The notes under the pieces were generated by a model. It was given only the letters and a program-made list of their open reading frames with translations. It did not search any database and was not told where the DNA came from. The position numbers were made by a program, and so were the translations under genes. DNA of 64,000 nucleotides from an uncultured Latescibacterota bacterium (lineage in GTDB: Bacteria; Latescibacterota; UBA2968), in assembly GCA_951812755.1 (NCBI GenBank), contig OX638329.1, positions 3,728,522-3,792,521 of the forward strand. The letters run 5' to 3'. Shown piece after piece: positions 1 to 9,211 of this stretch; position 1 is the first letter of the stretch, and every line of letters starts with the position of its first letter.

Positions 1-1025
1 CTTCCCTCAGGCGCATTGGATCCGCTGGCGACATAGACCGGAAAACCGTCGGCAGCATACCCGACCAATACCATCTCCTCGCCCTCCGTCCCACTCGTAA
101 TTTCATTTATCAAGCTGTGCGGCACGCCGTGGTAGTGGTAAATACCCGTTGGCTGAACATGCGCGTTATTGCAATCTGTACCCAGCCATTCAAACCGCGC
201 ATTGCCGCTCAATCGGCGTGCCATACCCGGGGTCAGTGCCTCGTAATTCCACTGCCGCTGGTTGCGATAACTCTCGGCAGTATCGCGTTCGAGTTTGATG
301 CCCTCGAGCGTGATACCAAATACAGCCATTTCAGTGGGCGTGTTCGTCTTTTGGGGATTGCGGGGAATGCGCCAGGTCTGCGTCACTGACCAGATCATGT
401 TCGGATTTCCCCGATTGGGAAACATTCCCGTCGCATGGGCAGGAATGCCATTGGTCGTGTATTCGATAGTATTTTCCAGAACGCGGGTCTGAACCTCCGG
501 AACCTCTACCGGATCCTCTTTGCACTCCCAACCAACTTTCGGCGAAAAATCAGCGACAAGCGTCAGGTCGGCGGGATTCTGTTCAGGTACGTACACCTCG
601 ATCCAAACCGTATCCGATGCTTGTTGCCCCGATTCCATCTCGGCACGCACTTCAAACAGCAATGTCTCTGCACTACTGACATCGTCAGGAACGCTAACAG
701 TCGTCTGAAGCGCGTTTGTTGAACTCATCGCCGCCGCTGTCCCGCGCACTTGCCGCCACACGACACGGGCACCCGGACCATTGGTAACCGTGGCGTTGAG
801 ATCCACCTGTGCCCCCGGAAGCACAATCCGACCGTAGCCAGCCTCCACGGATAGCGCACTCAGAGTATCCGGCATTTCAGGTGGACACGTTTCACCAAAT
901 TGAGCAGCCAACACCAGAAAGTCAGAAAACCCGACCTCGCCATCCTTATCTAAATCCGCACTACACGCATTCGTTTTCGAAGCGAACAAAAAACATGCGA
1001 CAATCACAAGCCCGACAATCCTCAT
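1..1025 (-). CDS. YHYH-domain secreted protein, 5' part, runs off window edge
   Basis: Read directly on the minus strand: an ATG at 1025 preceded by a strong AGGAGG about 6 bases away opens a frame that stays open to base 1, giving 341 codons without a stop. Residues 1-22 form a signal peptide ending near the motif TNACS. Right behind it lies one dockerin-like calcium-binding loop (DLDKDGEVGFSDF, about residues 24-37), the same type of loop that forms the C-terminal tails in the array at 7-20 kb. A beta-sandwich-like region follows, and near residue 293 the motif GIYHYHGVPHS with a downstream VGYAADGFPVY. This pattern is the hallmark of the YHYH domain family (PF14240), whose biochemical role is unknown. 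The protein is presumably exported. The C-terminus is outside the window, so total length cannot be given. Confidence 0.85.
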   Translation of the reverse strand, partial: MRIVGLVIVACFLFASKTNACSADLDKDGEVGFSDFLVLAAQFGETCPPEMPDTLSALSVEAGYGRIVLPGAQVDLNATVTNGPGARVVWRQVRGTAAAMSSTNALQTTVSVPDDVSSAETLLFEVRAEMESGQQASDTVWIEVYVPEQNPADLTLVADFSPKVGWECKEDPVEVPEVQTRVLENTIEYTTNGIPAHATGMFPNRGNPNMIWSVTQTWRIPRNPQKTNTPTEMAVFGITLEGIKLERDTAESYRNQRQWNYEALTPGMARRLSGNARFEWLGTDCNNAHVQPTGIYHYHGVPHSLINEITSGTEGEEMVLVGYAADGFPVYVASGSNAPEG

Positions 1026-1253
1026 GAAGTGACCTCCTGTATAGTCAACTGTTAGGGACATCCAGCCCCAGAACAAGCGCGCCCATTGCACCAAGTCCGG
1101 TCAGGGGAATAAAATCCCTCCGGTCAATAGAAACAGGCGATTTATGTGTGTATCTGGTCATTTTTCATTTATCCGGTGGAACGGTTACTCTCCTCGGTCC
1201 TGAATCATTAGACATCTATCTCTGGTCTGGCGTTCCCTCATCACTTTGCATAG
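1026..1253. other. Intergenic stretch, nothing recognised
   Basis: Upstream region of the YHYH-domain gene. It should contain that gene's promoter, but no convincing -35/-10 pair stands out. No RNA gene or repeat was seen. The rest of the gap up to 1535 holds a doubtful small ORF and a terminator, listed separately. Confidence 0.4.
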
Positions 1254-1385
1254 ATGATGCCAAATTTCCAAGCCCCAAAAAAAGTTTCTCATGACCCTAT
1301 TTACGACCATACTGATTGCACGGGTCAAGTCCACCTCGACGGCAAAGACGCGATAAAAATCGCGATCAAGGGCGGGCTTGTCTAA
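1254..1385 (+). CDS. Possible small protein of 43 residues
   Basis: A short frame starting with two consecutive ATG codons and ending TAA, placed about 35 bp before a good rho-independent terminator on the same strand. The predicted product ends in KDAIKIAIKGGLV and contains DHTDCTGQVHLDGKD, a composition that looks protein-like rather than random. There is no clear ribosome-binding site and I do not recognise a family. It could be a real small gene, the leftover 3' end of a larger lost gene, or chance. The terminator directly downstream is the main argument for transcription here. Confidence 0.25.
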   Translation: MMPNFQAPKKVSHDPIYDHTDCTGQVHLDGKDAIKIAIKGGLV

Positions 1386-1420
1386 ATTTTCAAAAAAGGC
1401 TTAATGCGGTAATATTGTAA

Positions 1421-1450
1421 GGGGATTCGGACAACCGATCCCCTTTTTTT
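1421..1450 (+). terminator. Rho-independent terminator
   Basis: Stem GGGGAT-(T)-CGG pairs with CCG-ATCCCC around the loop ACAA, with one bulged T, followed by seven T. Plus-strand orientation. The only candidate upstream is the 43-codon ORF. Confidence 0.7.
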
Positions 1451-1535
1451 AGCGCGTTACTGAGTATAAATATCCTGTAATTCAGTGCCCGAACAGGTTC
1501 TTATCCTGGCGGTAGGCCCTCTTCGGCATTTTATT

Positions 1536-2582
1536 TTAGTTCCTCAACTTTCTGACTATTGACTTGACGATACCCGGAAAAAGGGCAGCATAAGAAGAAT
1601 TTTGCAAACCCAACGCTTGATCTAAATTTCTTATGTTGCGCTCGATTTTTGCCAACATATATCGTTCGTATAGTTTCATTGCCGGATACCCTTGAAATCC
1701 CTCTAATAACTCATCTTCCACCTCTGGCAATTCGGTCTGAACAAAGTGAATCAAACCATTGTAACAGGGTATATGACCAGGTTCCACAGTTCTGAATTGT
1801 TGCCCGAGAATGAAATCGATAATTTTACTGAATTTACTCCATGAGGGGTGATTGCGGAATAATTGATAGACAAGTACAGCCACCAGCGGATTATTCATAA
1901 GTCCCCAGATAAATCCTGAAAAATCAATATCGTAAGACAAACGTAACCCTACCGAGGCAGAGCCACCTACCCGCCATTCCATCTCCTTGATCCGAACGCC
2001 TTGCATATTTGCGCCATGCATTTTGGCTTTTATATATCCTGACATCATTTCGCCACTACTCATTTGCAATCCAGTCATATTCCAATGCCTTGCTTGAAAA
2101 TCTCCAAAGACAGCCCCAGTTGCAATTGCTGCAGAAAAATTCGTGCCCATTCCAGTTACGTTGGTAAAATTTGCATCCTTCAACCTCGCAGCAGTAAAAT
2201 CTGAGTAGTCGAGCGTTGCCCCTTCAAAATTGGCTCCAGTAAGATCTGCTTGAACAAAATTGAAGTGCGTTAAATCCTCACCTGAGAAATCCGTCCTTTT
2301 CAAATCTGCACCCGCATAATTTTTCTTTGACTCATTGAGCAGATAGTCAGCGGATACTTCACCCTCTGTTTCCTTTTCAATATAGTTGGCCAATTTCACT
2401 GCGGTTCTGTAATGGAGCCTGTTCGTATTCCCATTGAGAATTCTGCTCACTGTTTGGCGACTGACATCTGTTCCAGACTCAATAACCACTAATTTCAGCC
2501 AGCCATTCTTTCCCTTTTTACTCCTGGTATATAGCTGTTTCAGATGTGTGGATATCCTATTAGTCACAACCTCATTAAACAT
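1536..2582 (-). CDS. Helix-turn-helix plus pentapeptide-repeat protein
   Basis: A 348-residue protein if the ATG at 2582 is used. The frame extends 20 codons further to 2642, but that upstream start would overlap the start codon of the divergent gene, so 2582 is preferred. Residues about 30-60 contain an XRE/LacI-like helix-turn-helix (SRQTVSRILNGNT). Residues about 88-195 are pentapeptide repeats with the A(D/N)LxxxxF pattern (GADLKRTDFS, QADLTGANFE). The C-terminal 150 residues have a hydrophobic patch and no recognised domain. A pentapeptide quadrilateral helix often acts in protein or DNA mimicry; its role here is unknown. Because it is divergently placed only 59 bp from the first gene of the surface-protein array, it could regulate that array, but this is inference from position. 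Confidence 0.75.
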   Translation of the reverse strand: MFNEVVTNRISTHLKQLYTRSKKGKNGWLKLVVIESGTDVSRQTVSRILNGNTNRLHYRTAVKLANYIEKETEGEVSADYLLNESKKNYAGADLKRTDFSGEDLTHFNFVQADLTGANFEGATLDYSDFTAARLKDANFTNVTGMGTNFSAAIATGAVFGDFQARHWNMTGLQMSSGEMMSGYIKAKMHGANMQGVRIKEMEWRVGGSASVGLRLSYDIDFSGFIWGLMNNPLVAVLVYQLFRNHPSWSKFSKIIDFILGQQFRTVEPGHIPCYNGLIHFVQTELPEVEDELLEGFQGYPAMKLYERYMLAKIERNIRNLDQALGLQNSSYAALFPGIVKSIVRKLRN

Positions 2583-2641
2583 AGCGCACCACAAACGTGT
2601 GAATTTTGTGAATGAAAAGTCTCGACAAAAGGTATTGAACA

Positions 2642-5600
2642 ATGCAGATTAGTTTTCAGATAATGAATTTCACTTCTGCATTTTATTTCAAAATAGTCGC
2701 GCTGTCTATCCTGCCAGCGGCAGCGCAGGACCAGGACACCACCGCCCCGGTGCTGAGGCTCGTATGGATCAACACTGAGCAACTGACGCTGACCTACGAC
2801 GAGGACCTGGACAATAATTCAGTGCCGGATGGGTCGGCGTTTACGGTCACCGTCAACGGTACTTCCCGCAACGTGACCGGGGGTTTGGTACTCGGCACAT
2901 CGATGTTGGTGTTTCTCGACCCTCCCGTGCAGGCCGACGATACGGTGATCGTGTCCTATACGGTACCCGCGACCAACCCGATCCAGGACCAGGCGGCGAA
3001 TCCGGCCGCAGCCATCACCAACCGGGCTGTCACCAACTACACCCAGGCACCCGTTACCACGACTGCGCCACCCGCACCAACGAACCTCACCGCACAGGCT
3101 GGCACCGCTCAGGTAACACTGACCTGGACCACGCCGGGCAACGGCGGCAGCGCCATCACCAAACACCAATACCGCGAAAAAGTGGGGACAGGCACATTCG
3201 GCAACTGGACCGACATCGCCAACAGTGCCGAGGATCAGACCAACGCCAACAGCTACACCGTCCCAAACAGGACCAATGGCACCACCTACACCTACCAGGT
3301 ACGTGCGGTGAACGCACAAGGCCAAAGCACCGGGTCCAATGAAGATAGTGCCACGCCAACAGCACCCGTTACCACGACCGTCCCACCCGCACCAACGAAC
3401 CTCACCGCACAGGCTGGCAACGCTCAGGTAACGCTAACCTGGACCACGCCGGGCAATGGCGGCAGTGCCATCACCAAACACCAATACCGCGAAAAAGTGG
3501 GATCGGGTTCATTCGGCAACTGGACCGACATCGCCAACAGTGCCGAGGATCAGACCAACGCCAACAGCTACACCGTCCCAAACAGAGCCAACGGCACGAC
3601 CTACACCTACAAGGTACGCGCAGAGAACGCACAAGGCCAAAGCACCGGGTCCAATGAAGATAGTGCCACGCCAACAGCACCCGTTACCACGACCGTCCCA
3701 CCCGCACCAACGAACCTCACCGCACAGGCTGGCAACGCTCAGATAACACTGACCTGGACCACGCCGGGCAACGGCGGTAGCGCCATCACCAAACACCAAT
3801 ACCGCGAAAAAGTGGGATCGGGTTCATTCGGCAACTGGACCGACATCGCCAACAGCGCCGAGGGCCAAACCAACGCCAACAGCTACACCGTCCCAAACCG
3901 AGCCAACGGTACCACCTACACCTACCAGGTGCGTGCGGTAAATGCACAAGGCCAAAGCACCGGGTCCAATGAAGATAGTGCCACGCCAGCAGCATCACCA
4001 GTATTATTGCCCTTGACAGTGACATGGCCTGAAGATATAAAGGGCACGCAGCACAGTTCCATCTGGACCTCATCAACATCTATGCCTCCTCAAATAACCG
4101 TATCCGGAGGCCGACCATCCTATACGTATGAAATAGATACAAACGGCGCACCCGCAGGTCTTTCTATTGATCAGTCGTCGGGAACCCTCACAGGCACACC
4201 CACAGTAAATGGGACTTTCACAGTAAGAGTCGTTGTGCGGGATGCCGCAGGTCAGAGTGTGAGTAATGATAACCTGAGCATAACGATTCGTCCAGCACTG
4301 AATGTCAAGTCGATAGCGTATAAAACTGTCGAGCAGGGCGAACTAATTACCCCTATCCATTTATCAGCATCCGGAGGTTGGGAATCCTATACGTATTCCA
4401 TATCTGGTGCACCGATGGGTATCTCTTTATCAAGTGGCAATCGCATCACTGGCAGCCCCTCACAGGATGGGACTTCCACAATCACTGTAACGGTGACCGA
4501 TGACCACGGCAATACTGCGGATCACAGTTTCGATATGAGTGTTTATTCACTACAACTTGCCAAAAAATTCTCTCCAATTTTAATTTTGACAAAAAACCCA
4601 ACGCAACCAGATCGCAAAGTGATATTCCCCGAACCCGTAGAAATCATGGGTGCAAAATCTGTTTCTAATCTTTGGTTTAGCCTCCATACTGTTACAGGAC
4701 AATTTTTAGAACGTTTTCAATATCCCGCGTCAGGATGGATTCCTGATCTGCTTGGTAATTACCAAAGTCAATACTCTGATATTAATTTTTCCGAGAATAA
4801 ATTTGCGTCTTTACCGGAAGTTTTAAGTTATACCGGACGTCCACTGGGGGATTACGCTACTGGAGCCTATCGGGTGACGGCACATTTTGAATACCCTGGT
4901 AACGGGGACAGGGATAATGAGAGTGAGGGTAAAGATAGCTGGTATGATTATTATTTTAACACCACGCATCCTAAGCGTGGGGATCATCCAGATTTTCCCC
5001 ATACAGCATACGTACATATTTCTGAGGAAGGGAGTCAAGTCGTAATACAGTATTATTACTTTTATCCCTTCAATGATTTTCAAAATGACCACGAAGGGGA
5101 TTGGCCGCACGTTAATGTTCGCGTAACATCCTATGACCCAAACAACGCAGCACTCGTTGGAATCGATTACAAATTTCATGGCAAAGGTATGAATTATACC
5201 AGCATGGGCGAAAGGATTTTCGATCCTCGGATAGATTTTGCACCAGCTGAAGGCGAAACGCATCCGGTTATCTATGTAGGAGTAGGCTCCCATGGCTCGT
5301 TTCCCACGGGAGGCAATTATAACAATGCTGCTGACTACAGTTATAGTGAAGATCTGACAACTGATGGAATTGTCCTGAGTACCAATGTTGAAGACACAAA
5401 TCCTGATGTTGCACAATCTTATGATTTAATACTTTTGCCCAATCCCGATCCGGATCAACCCAATAAGGGTTTGTCACCAGAAATGAGCTGGTTAGGTACA
5501 GGAGCATTATGGGGGACAGTAAACGCCCCCAACTCGGTAGGTAATAAGGCTGCTGATGGGCCGTTGCATAGCGGTTGGGGCAGTTGGGGAGCGAGTGGTT

Positions 5601-7363
5601 ACGATAAGGTTAATGTCCCATATACCGAGTTTCAACACTTCCCAATTGTGCAAAACGTGACCTGGAGTGGTACAATAAAGCTGATTGGTGATATTGTGGT
5701 CTATCCTGGTGCGACCCTGACGATTGACGCTGGCACGACGATCAGGGCCTACCCCAATCGAGATATTCACGACATGAAAGATCCAAATCGCGTCGATATT
5801 ATCAACTATGGAAGGATAGACGCCAATGGATCAAGCTCTCAGCCCATTGTATTTCGTGCTGACACTTTAATTGCCTCGGCAGGAGACTGGTATGGCATCA
5901 GGAATCACGGCCATTTGGACATGACCCATTGTACGATTCAACATTCAGTGGTTGGCCTGGATTTGCAAGGGTCGCAGACGTTGACTAATATGACATTGAA
6001 TACCAATACTTATAACACCTCTCTGACAATCACAGTAATAGCGGATGTTACAGCAACTCAAAATGGGGCAATTACAGATATAACAGTGAGTGCATCAGGA
6101 GGGTGGACACCTTATACGTATTCCACATCTGACTTACCTTCGGGTATCGTCCTGAATCAAAATCAAAACACGGCTCTCATCACTGGCACACCCACAGCGG
6201 CTGGCGAATCCGACATTACAGTGACCGTGCGAGATGCTGTAGGTGGAGAAGCATCAACAACATTTAACCTGTCTGTTTCTGCGCCTGATACAGACCTGAG
6301 TATCGAGTCAATAGCGGATGTAATAGCCACTCAGGATGTGGCAATTACCCCCATAACGGTAAAAGCGTCTGGTGGTAGCGGGTCCTATACGTATTGGATA
6401 GGGAGCAACCGACCCCCAGCGAACAGCCCTCTCCCAGCGCCCAATCCGCCCGCAGGTTCTGGTCTTTCTATTGATCGGAATAGTGGACAAATCACAGGCA
6501 CGCCAACAGCGAGTGGAGATTTTACTGTCACAGTCGCAGTGCGAAATGCTGTCGGTAGCCGTGATTTACCTACCCAGGTCACTCTCCCCTTCACCATGCG
6601 CGTGAGACCGCGCGTGACCGTCTCGGCAATAGACAATATAACGGTCACACAGAACACCGCTATTACCCCTATTCAGGTCTCAGTATCAGGCGGACAAACA
6701 TCTTATGCCTATTCCCTGTCCAGCAACTCTGCCGGTTCTGGTCTGTCTATCAACTCAAGCAGTGGACAAATCACTGGCACGCCAACACAGTCAGGCACTT
6801 TCACACTGACCGTGACTGTGACCGATGCACACGGCAGGACAGGAACGCGCAGTTTCTCTATGACTGTAAATGCGCCCACACCTGTTTCGCCGCTGACAAT
6901 CGCAGAGATAAGTGATATAACCGTTAAGATCAGTGGTGTGCAGACCAACAGCCCGATTACCCCTATTCAGGTCTCGGCATCAGGGGGACAAACGCCATAC
7001 ACGTATGCCCTGTCCAGCAATCCTGCCACAGGTTCTGGTCTTTCTATCAATTCGAGCAGTGGACAAATCACAGGCACGCCAACACAAAGAGGCACTTTCA
7101 CACTGACCGTGACTGTAACGGATAATGCAAGTGTGACTGAAACTGAAAGTTTCTCAATGGCAGTCAGTCTGATCGGCGACTTTAATGGTGATGGTGCGGT
7201 CAATGAGACAGATTTCTCACTTTTTCAAGCCGCGTTTGGTTTCTCCGAAGGTGATGATGGTTTTAATGCTGAGATGGATATGAATGGCGATGGAACCATT
7301 GGGATTCCCGATTTTCTAATCTTTGTAAGTCACTACCCTGGCACCGCTGCCCGGTTTTTTTAG
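2642..7363 (+). CDS. Giant secreted multi-domain adhesin-like protein with dockerin-like tail
   Basis: 1573 residues, probably exported. Order: signal peptide (1-29, ending AAA-QDQ); a Swm-type domain (about 33-135); three FN3 domains (about 137-450), repeated every 315 bp with near-identical DNA; two Ig-like putative domains with the motif SGxLTGTP or RITGSP (about 455-636); a Vps62-like region (about 640-1010, with HEGDWPHVNV and YVGVGSHGSFP); a beta-helix-like stretch (about 1015-1120); four more Ig-like repeats with ITGTPT; and a C-terminal pair of dockerin-like calcium loops (DFNGDGAVNETDF, DMNGDGTIGIPDF), ending in FF. No catalytic motif was seen, so an adhesive, scaffold or surface-layer role is inferred. 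The start overlaps an unused upstream start of the divergent gene; no strong Shine-Dalgarno is visible. Its 3' third is the source or relative of all F fragments downstream. Confidence 0.85.
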   Translation: MQISFQIMNFTSAFYFKIVALSILPAAAQDQDTTAPVLRLVWINTEQLTLTYDEDLDNNSVPDGSAFTVTVNGTSRNVTGGLVLGTSMLVFLDPPVQADDTVIVSYTVPATNPIQDQAANPAAAITNRAVTNYTQAPVTTTAPPAPTNLTAQAGTAQVTLTWTTPGNGGSAITKHQYREKVGTGTFGNWTDIANSAEDQTNANSYTVPNRTNGTTYTYQVRAVNAQGQSTGSNEDSATPTAPVTTTVPPAPTNLTAQAGNAQVTLTWTTPGNGGSAITKHQYREKVGSGSFGNWTDIANSAEDQTNANSYTVPNRANGTTYTYKVRAENAQGQSTGSNEDSATPTAPVTTTVPPAPTNLTAQAGNAQITLTWTTPGNGGSAITKHQYREKVGSGSFGNWTDIANSAEGQTNANSYTVPNRANGTTYTYQVRAVNAQGQSTGSNEDSATPAASPVLLPLTVTWPEDIKGTQHSSIWTSSTSMPPQITVSGGRPSYTYEIDTNGAPAGLSIDQSSGTLTGTPTVNGTFTVRVVVRDAAGQSVSNDNLSITIRPALNVKSIAYKTVEQGELITPIHLSASGGWESYTYSISGAPMGISLSSGNRITGSPSQDGTSTITVTVTDDHGNTADHSFDMSVYSLQLAKKFSPILILTKNPTQPDRKVIFPEPVEIMGAKSVSNLWFSLHTVTGQFLERFQYPASGWIPDLLGNYQSQYSDINFSENKFASLPEVLSYTGRPLGDYATGAYRVTAHFEYPGNGDRDNESEGKDSWYDYYFNTTHPKRGDHPDFPHTAYVHISEEGSQVVIQYYYFYPFNDFQNDHEGDWPHVNVRVTSYDPNNAALVGIDYKFHGKGMNYTSMGERIFDPRIDFAPAEGETHPVIYVGVGSHGSFPTGGNYNNAADYSYSEDLTTDGIVLSTNVEDTNPDVAQSYDLILLPNPDPDQPNKGLSPEMSWLGTGALWGTVNAPNSVGNKAADGPLHSGWGSWGASGYDKVNVPYTEFQHFPIVQNVTWSGTIKLIGDIVVYPGATLTIDAGTTIRAYPNRDIHDMKDPNRVDIINYGRIDANGSSSQPIVFRADTLIASAGDWYGIRNHGHLDMTHCTIQHSVVGLDLQGSQTLTNMTLNTNTYNTSLTITVIADVTATQNGAITDITVSASGGWTPYTYSTSDLPSGIVLNQNQNTALITGTPTAAGESDITVTVRDAVGGEASTTFNLSVSAPDTDLSIESIADVIATQDVAITPITVKASGGSGSYTYWIGSNRPPANSPLPAPNPPAGSGLSIDRNSGQITGTPTASGDFTVTVAVRNAVGSRDLPTQVTLPFTMRVRPRVTVSAIDNITVTQNTAITPIQVSVSGGQTSYAYSLSSNSAGSGLSINSSSGQITGTPTQSGTFTLTVTVTDAHGRTGTRSFSMTVNAPTPVSPLTIAEISDITVKISGVQTNSPITPIQVSASGGQTPYTYALSSNPATGSGLSINSSSGQITGTPTQRGTFTLTVTVTDNASVTETESFSMAVSLIGDFNGDGAVNETDFSLFQAAFGFSEGDDGFNAEMDMNGDGTIGIPDFLIFVSHYPGTAARFF
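3049..3993 (+). repeat. Three tandem 315-bp FN3 repeats
   Basis: The sequence acccgttaccacg recurs at 3049, 3364 and 3679, exactly 315 bp apart, and the intervening units differ at only a few positions. Each unit encodes one fibronectin type III domain of 105 residues in the giant gene. Such identity suggests recent duplication or homogenisation. Confidence 0.9.
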
Positions 7364-7429
7364 AGTATGGGACAACTCAAATAGTGCTCAGGTTCAGGGT
7401 TCACTCTCTATCTTTGTCAGGAGGAATTC

Positions 7430-8233
7430 ATGACACATATAGCAACAATCGTTCTGATTTTGGGTCTATGTCTGCCCCAGGCTCTGATGGCAGGGGAGGT
7501 CCTTCAAGCCGGTGAGATTGACAGCAGCAAGGTGAAAGTCGGGGCCTATGCCGAAGTCATCTATGGGACAGGTGAGCGGGATCAAGTCTCAGGGGAGTGG
7601 AAGAAACTGGAGGAGGCACAAGGATATATTAAAACTGTTGATGCAAAGAGCTTGACCATTGGACGCGGTCTTTGGAAGGAGCAGATCGCTTTTGAGCGCA
7701 TACAAAAGCTGATCATGGCAGCGTCTGGTCGTGAAATAGACAGGCTTAAAGAGACGACTGATACGCTTTCTGTGATAGAGAACAGACGACAAGGACAAAA
7801 TAGTACAGGCGGAGGACGGATTGCCAAAAAGTTGGCGGGCGGCGTTCTTGGAGGAATCCTGGTCGGTATCGCAGGGGGCATGGCCAGTATGGTGGTCGGT
7901 GACTGTCCAGAGGCCGTTTTATTCTGCGAATTAGAAAACTTTTTTATTGGTGGATGGTATGGCTATGTCGTCGGCTTACCCGTCGGCATGAACCGAATAG
8001 ATCCACACGATCGATTTATCTATTCATTGGCAGGCAGCCTGATCGGAGGTGCAGCAAGTCTTGCGCTAACAGACTCCAAAGATGAGTTCTGGACTCTTAT
8101 TATCTGCCCTCTCGTTGGCACTGCAATTATGTCCGAAGTCTTCCGAAAACCGCCAGATGGTCGTCGCGTCTCTATCGGTCTGCTACCCGGTCCCAAAGGC
8201 AGAGTATCCGCTGTAGTCACGCTTCAATTTTAA
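7430..8233 (+). CDS. Array paralog A1: exported glycine-zipper membrane protein
   Basis: 267 residues, with a Shine-Dalgarno AGGAGG seven bases before the ATG. Signal peptide 1-21 (ILGLCLPQALMAG). Residues about 37-95 form a small beta-barrel-like unit (GAYAEVIYG, GYIKTVDAKSLTIGRG, IAFERIQKLI). Then a charged linker and four hydrophobic, glycine-rich segments (about 135-158, 173-187, 198-212, 222-236). The end, RRVSIGLLPGPKGRVS followed by AVVTLQF, is a beta-strand pair with terminal phenylalanine, like the C-terminal signal of outer-membrane barrel proteins. No known family was recognised. It follows the giant gene by 66 bp and has five paralogs (A2-A6) with the same leader and RBS downstream. 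The 1.24-kb block from its RBS into F1 recurs without indels at an offset of 7952 bp (A5/F5). Confidence 0.75.
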   Translation: MTHIATIVLILGLCLPQALMAGEVLQAGEIDSSKVKVGAYAEVIYGTGERDQVSGEWKKLEEAQGYIKTVDAKSLTIGRGLWKEQIAFERIQKLIMAASGREIDRLKETTDTLSVIENRRQGQNSTGGGRIAKKLAGGVLGGILVGIAGGMASMVVGDCPEAVLFCELENFFIGGWYGYVVGLPVGMNRIDPHDRFIYSLAGSLIGGAASLALTDSKDEFWTLIICPLVGTAIMSEVFRKPPDGRRVSIGLLPGPKGRVSAVVTLQF

Positions 8234-8298
8234 GTAGCTGCCAGTGCATTCGTCTCAATGGGAATGAGCTATAACACCATGACCTGAACCATATTTGA

Positions 8299-8672
8299 AC
8301 TGCTGGCGCACCTTCAGGCATCGTCTTTGATCAAGAAAGTGCTCTCATCACTGGCACACCCAAAGCAACTGGCGAATCTGACATTACAGTGACGGTACGA
8401 GATGCTGTAAATGACGAGGCATCCACAACGTTTAACTTGTCTGTTTCTGCGCCTACTCAAGCCATGAGTATCGCGGCAATAGCGGATGTGATAGCCACTC
8501 AGAATGTGGCAATTACCCCCATAACGGTAAAAGCGTCTGGTGGTAGCGGGTCTTATACGTATTGGATAGGGAGCAGCCGACCCCCAGCGAACAGCCCTCT
8601 CCCAGCGAACAACCCGCCCGCAGGTTCTGGCCTTTCTATTGATCGGAATAGTGGACAAATCACAGGCACGCC
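8299..8672 (+). repeat. Long direct repeat, copy 1 (second copy 16251-16624)
   Basis: The sequence from the A1 start region to about 8672 recurs at a constant offset of 7952 bp (15382-16624) without insertions or deletions. The non-coding stretch after the A1/A5 stop and the first part of F1/F5 are almost identical (for example atatttgaac versus atatttaaac). The homology ends inside GQITGTP, where the second copy jumps directly to a dockerin end. Confidence 0.85.
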
Positions 8673-9211
8673 AACAGCGAGTGGAGATTTTACTGTCACA
8701 GTCGCAGTGCGAAATGCTGTCGGTAGCCGTGATTTACCTACCCAGGTCACTCTCCCCTTCACCATGCGCGTGAGACCGCGCGTGACCGTCTCGGCAATAA
8801 GCAATATAACGGTCACACAGAACACCGCTATTACCCCTATTCAGGTCTCAGTATCAGGCGGACAAACATCTTATGCCTATTCCATGTCCAGCAACCCTGC
8901 CGGTTCCGGTCTTTCTATCAATTCCAGCAGTGGACAGATCACGGGCACACCCACACAGACAGGTAATTTCACACTTACTGTGACTGTGACCGATGCACAC
9001 GGCAGGACAGGAACGCGCAGTTTCTCCATGACTGTAAATGCGCCCACACCTGTTTCAGCACTGACAATCGTAGAGATAGATGATATAACGGTCAAGATCA
9101 GTGGTGTGCAGACCAACAGTCCGATTACCCCTATTCAGGTCTCGGCATCGGGAGGACAAACGCCTTATACTTATTCCCTGTCCAGCAACCCTGCCGGTTC
9201 TGGTCTTTCTA
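8299..9211 (+). pseudogene. Fragment F1, left half: Ig-like domains of the giant gene, cut by an IS
   Basis: After an in-frame TGA the frame opens with AGAPSGIVFD-like sequence and continues through Ig-like repeats matching residues about 1150-1490 of the giant protein. There is no ribosome-binding site or proper start codon near the beginning. The frame ends artificially because an IS630-type element is inserted at a TA dinucleotide (9210-9211). The continuation is at 10382-10697. Without the IS, the fragment would read through to a complete dockerin-like tail. Confidence 0.8.

Noticed and set aside
2583-2642. Start of the pentapeptide-repeat gene at 2642
   Set aside because: It would overlap the start codon of the divergent giant gene; the ATG at 2582 leaves room for promoters and gives a normal N-terminus.
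3049-3993. Regular tandem repeats as a possible CRISPR array
   Set aside because: Units are 315 bp, in frame and encode FN3 domains; there are no short repeats with unique spacers.
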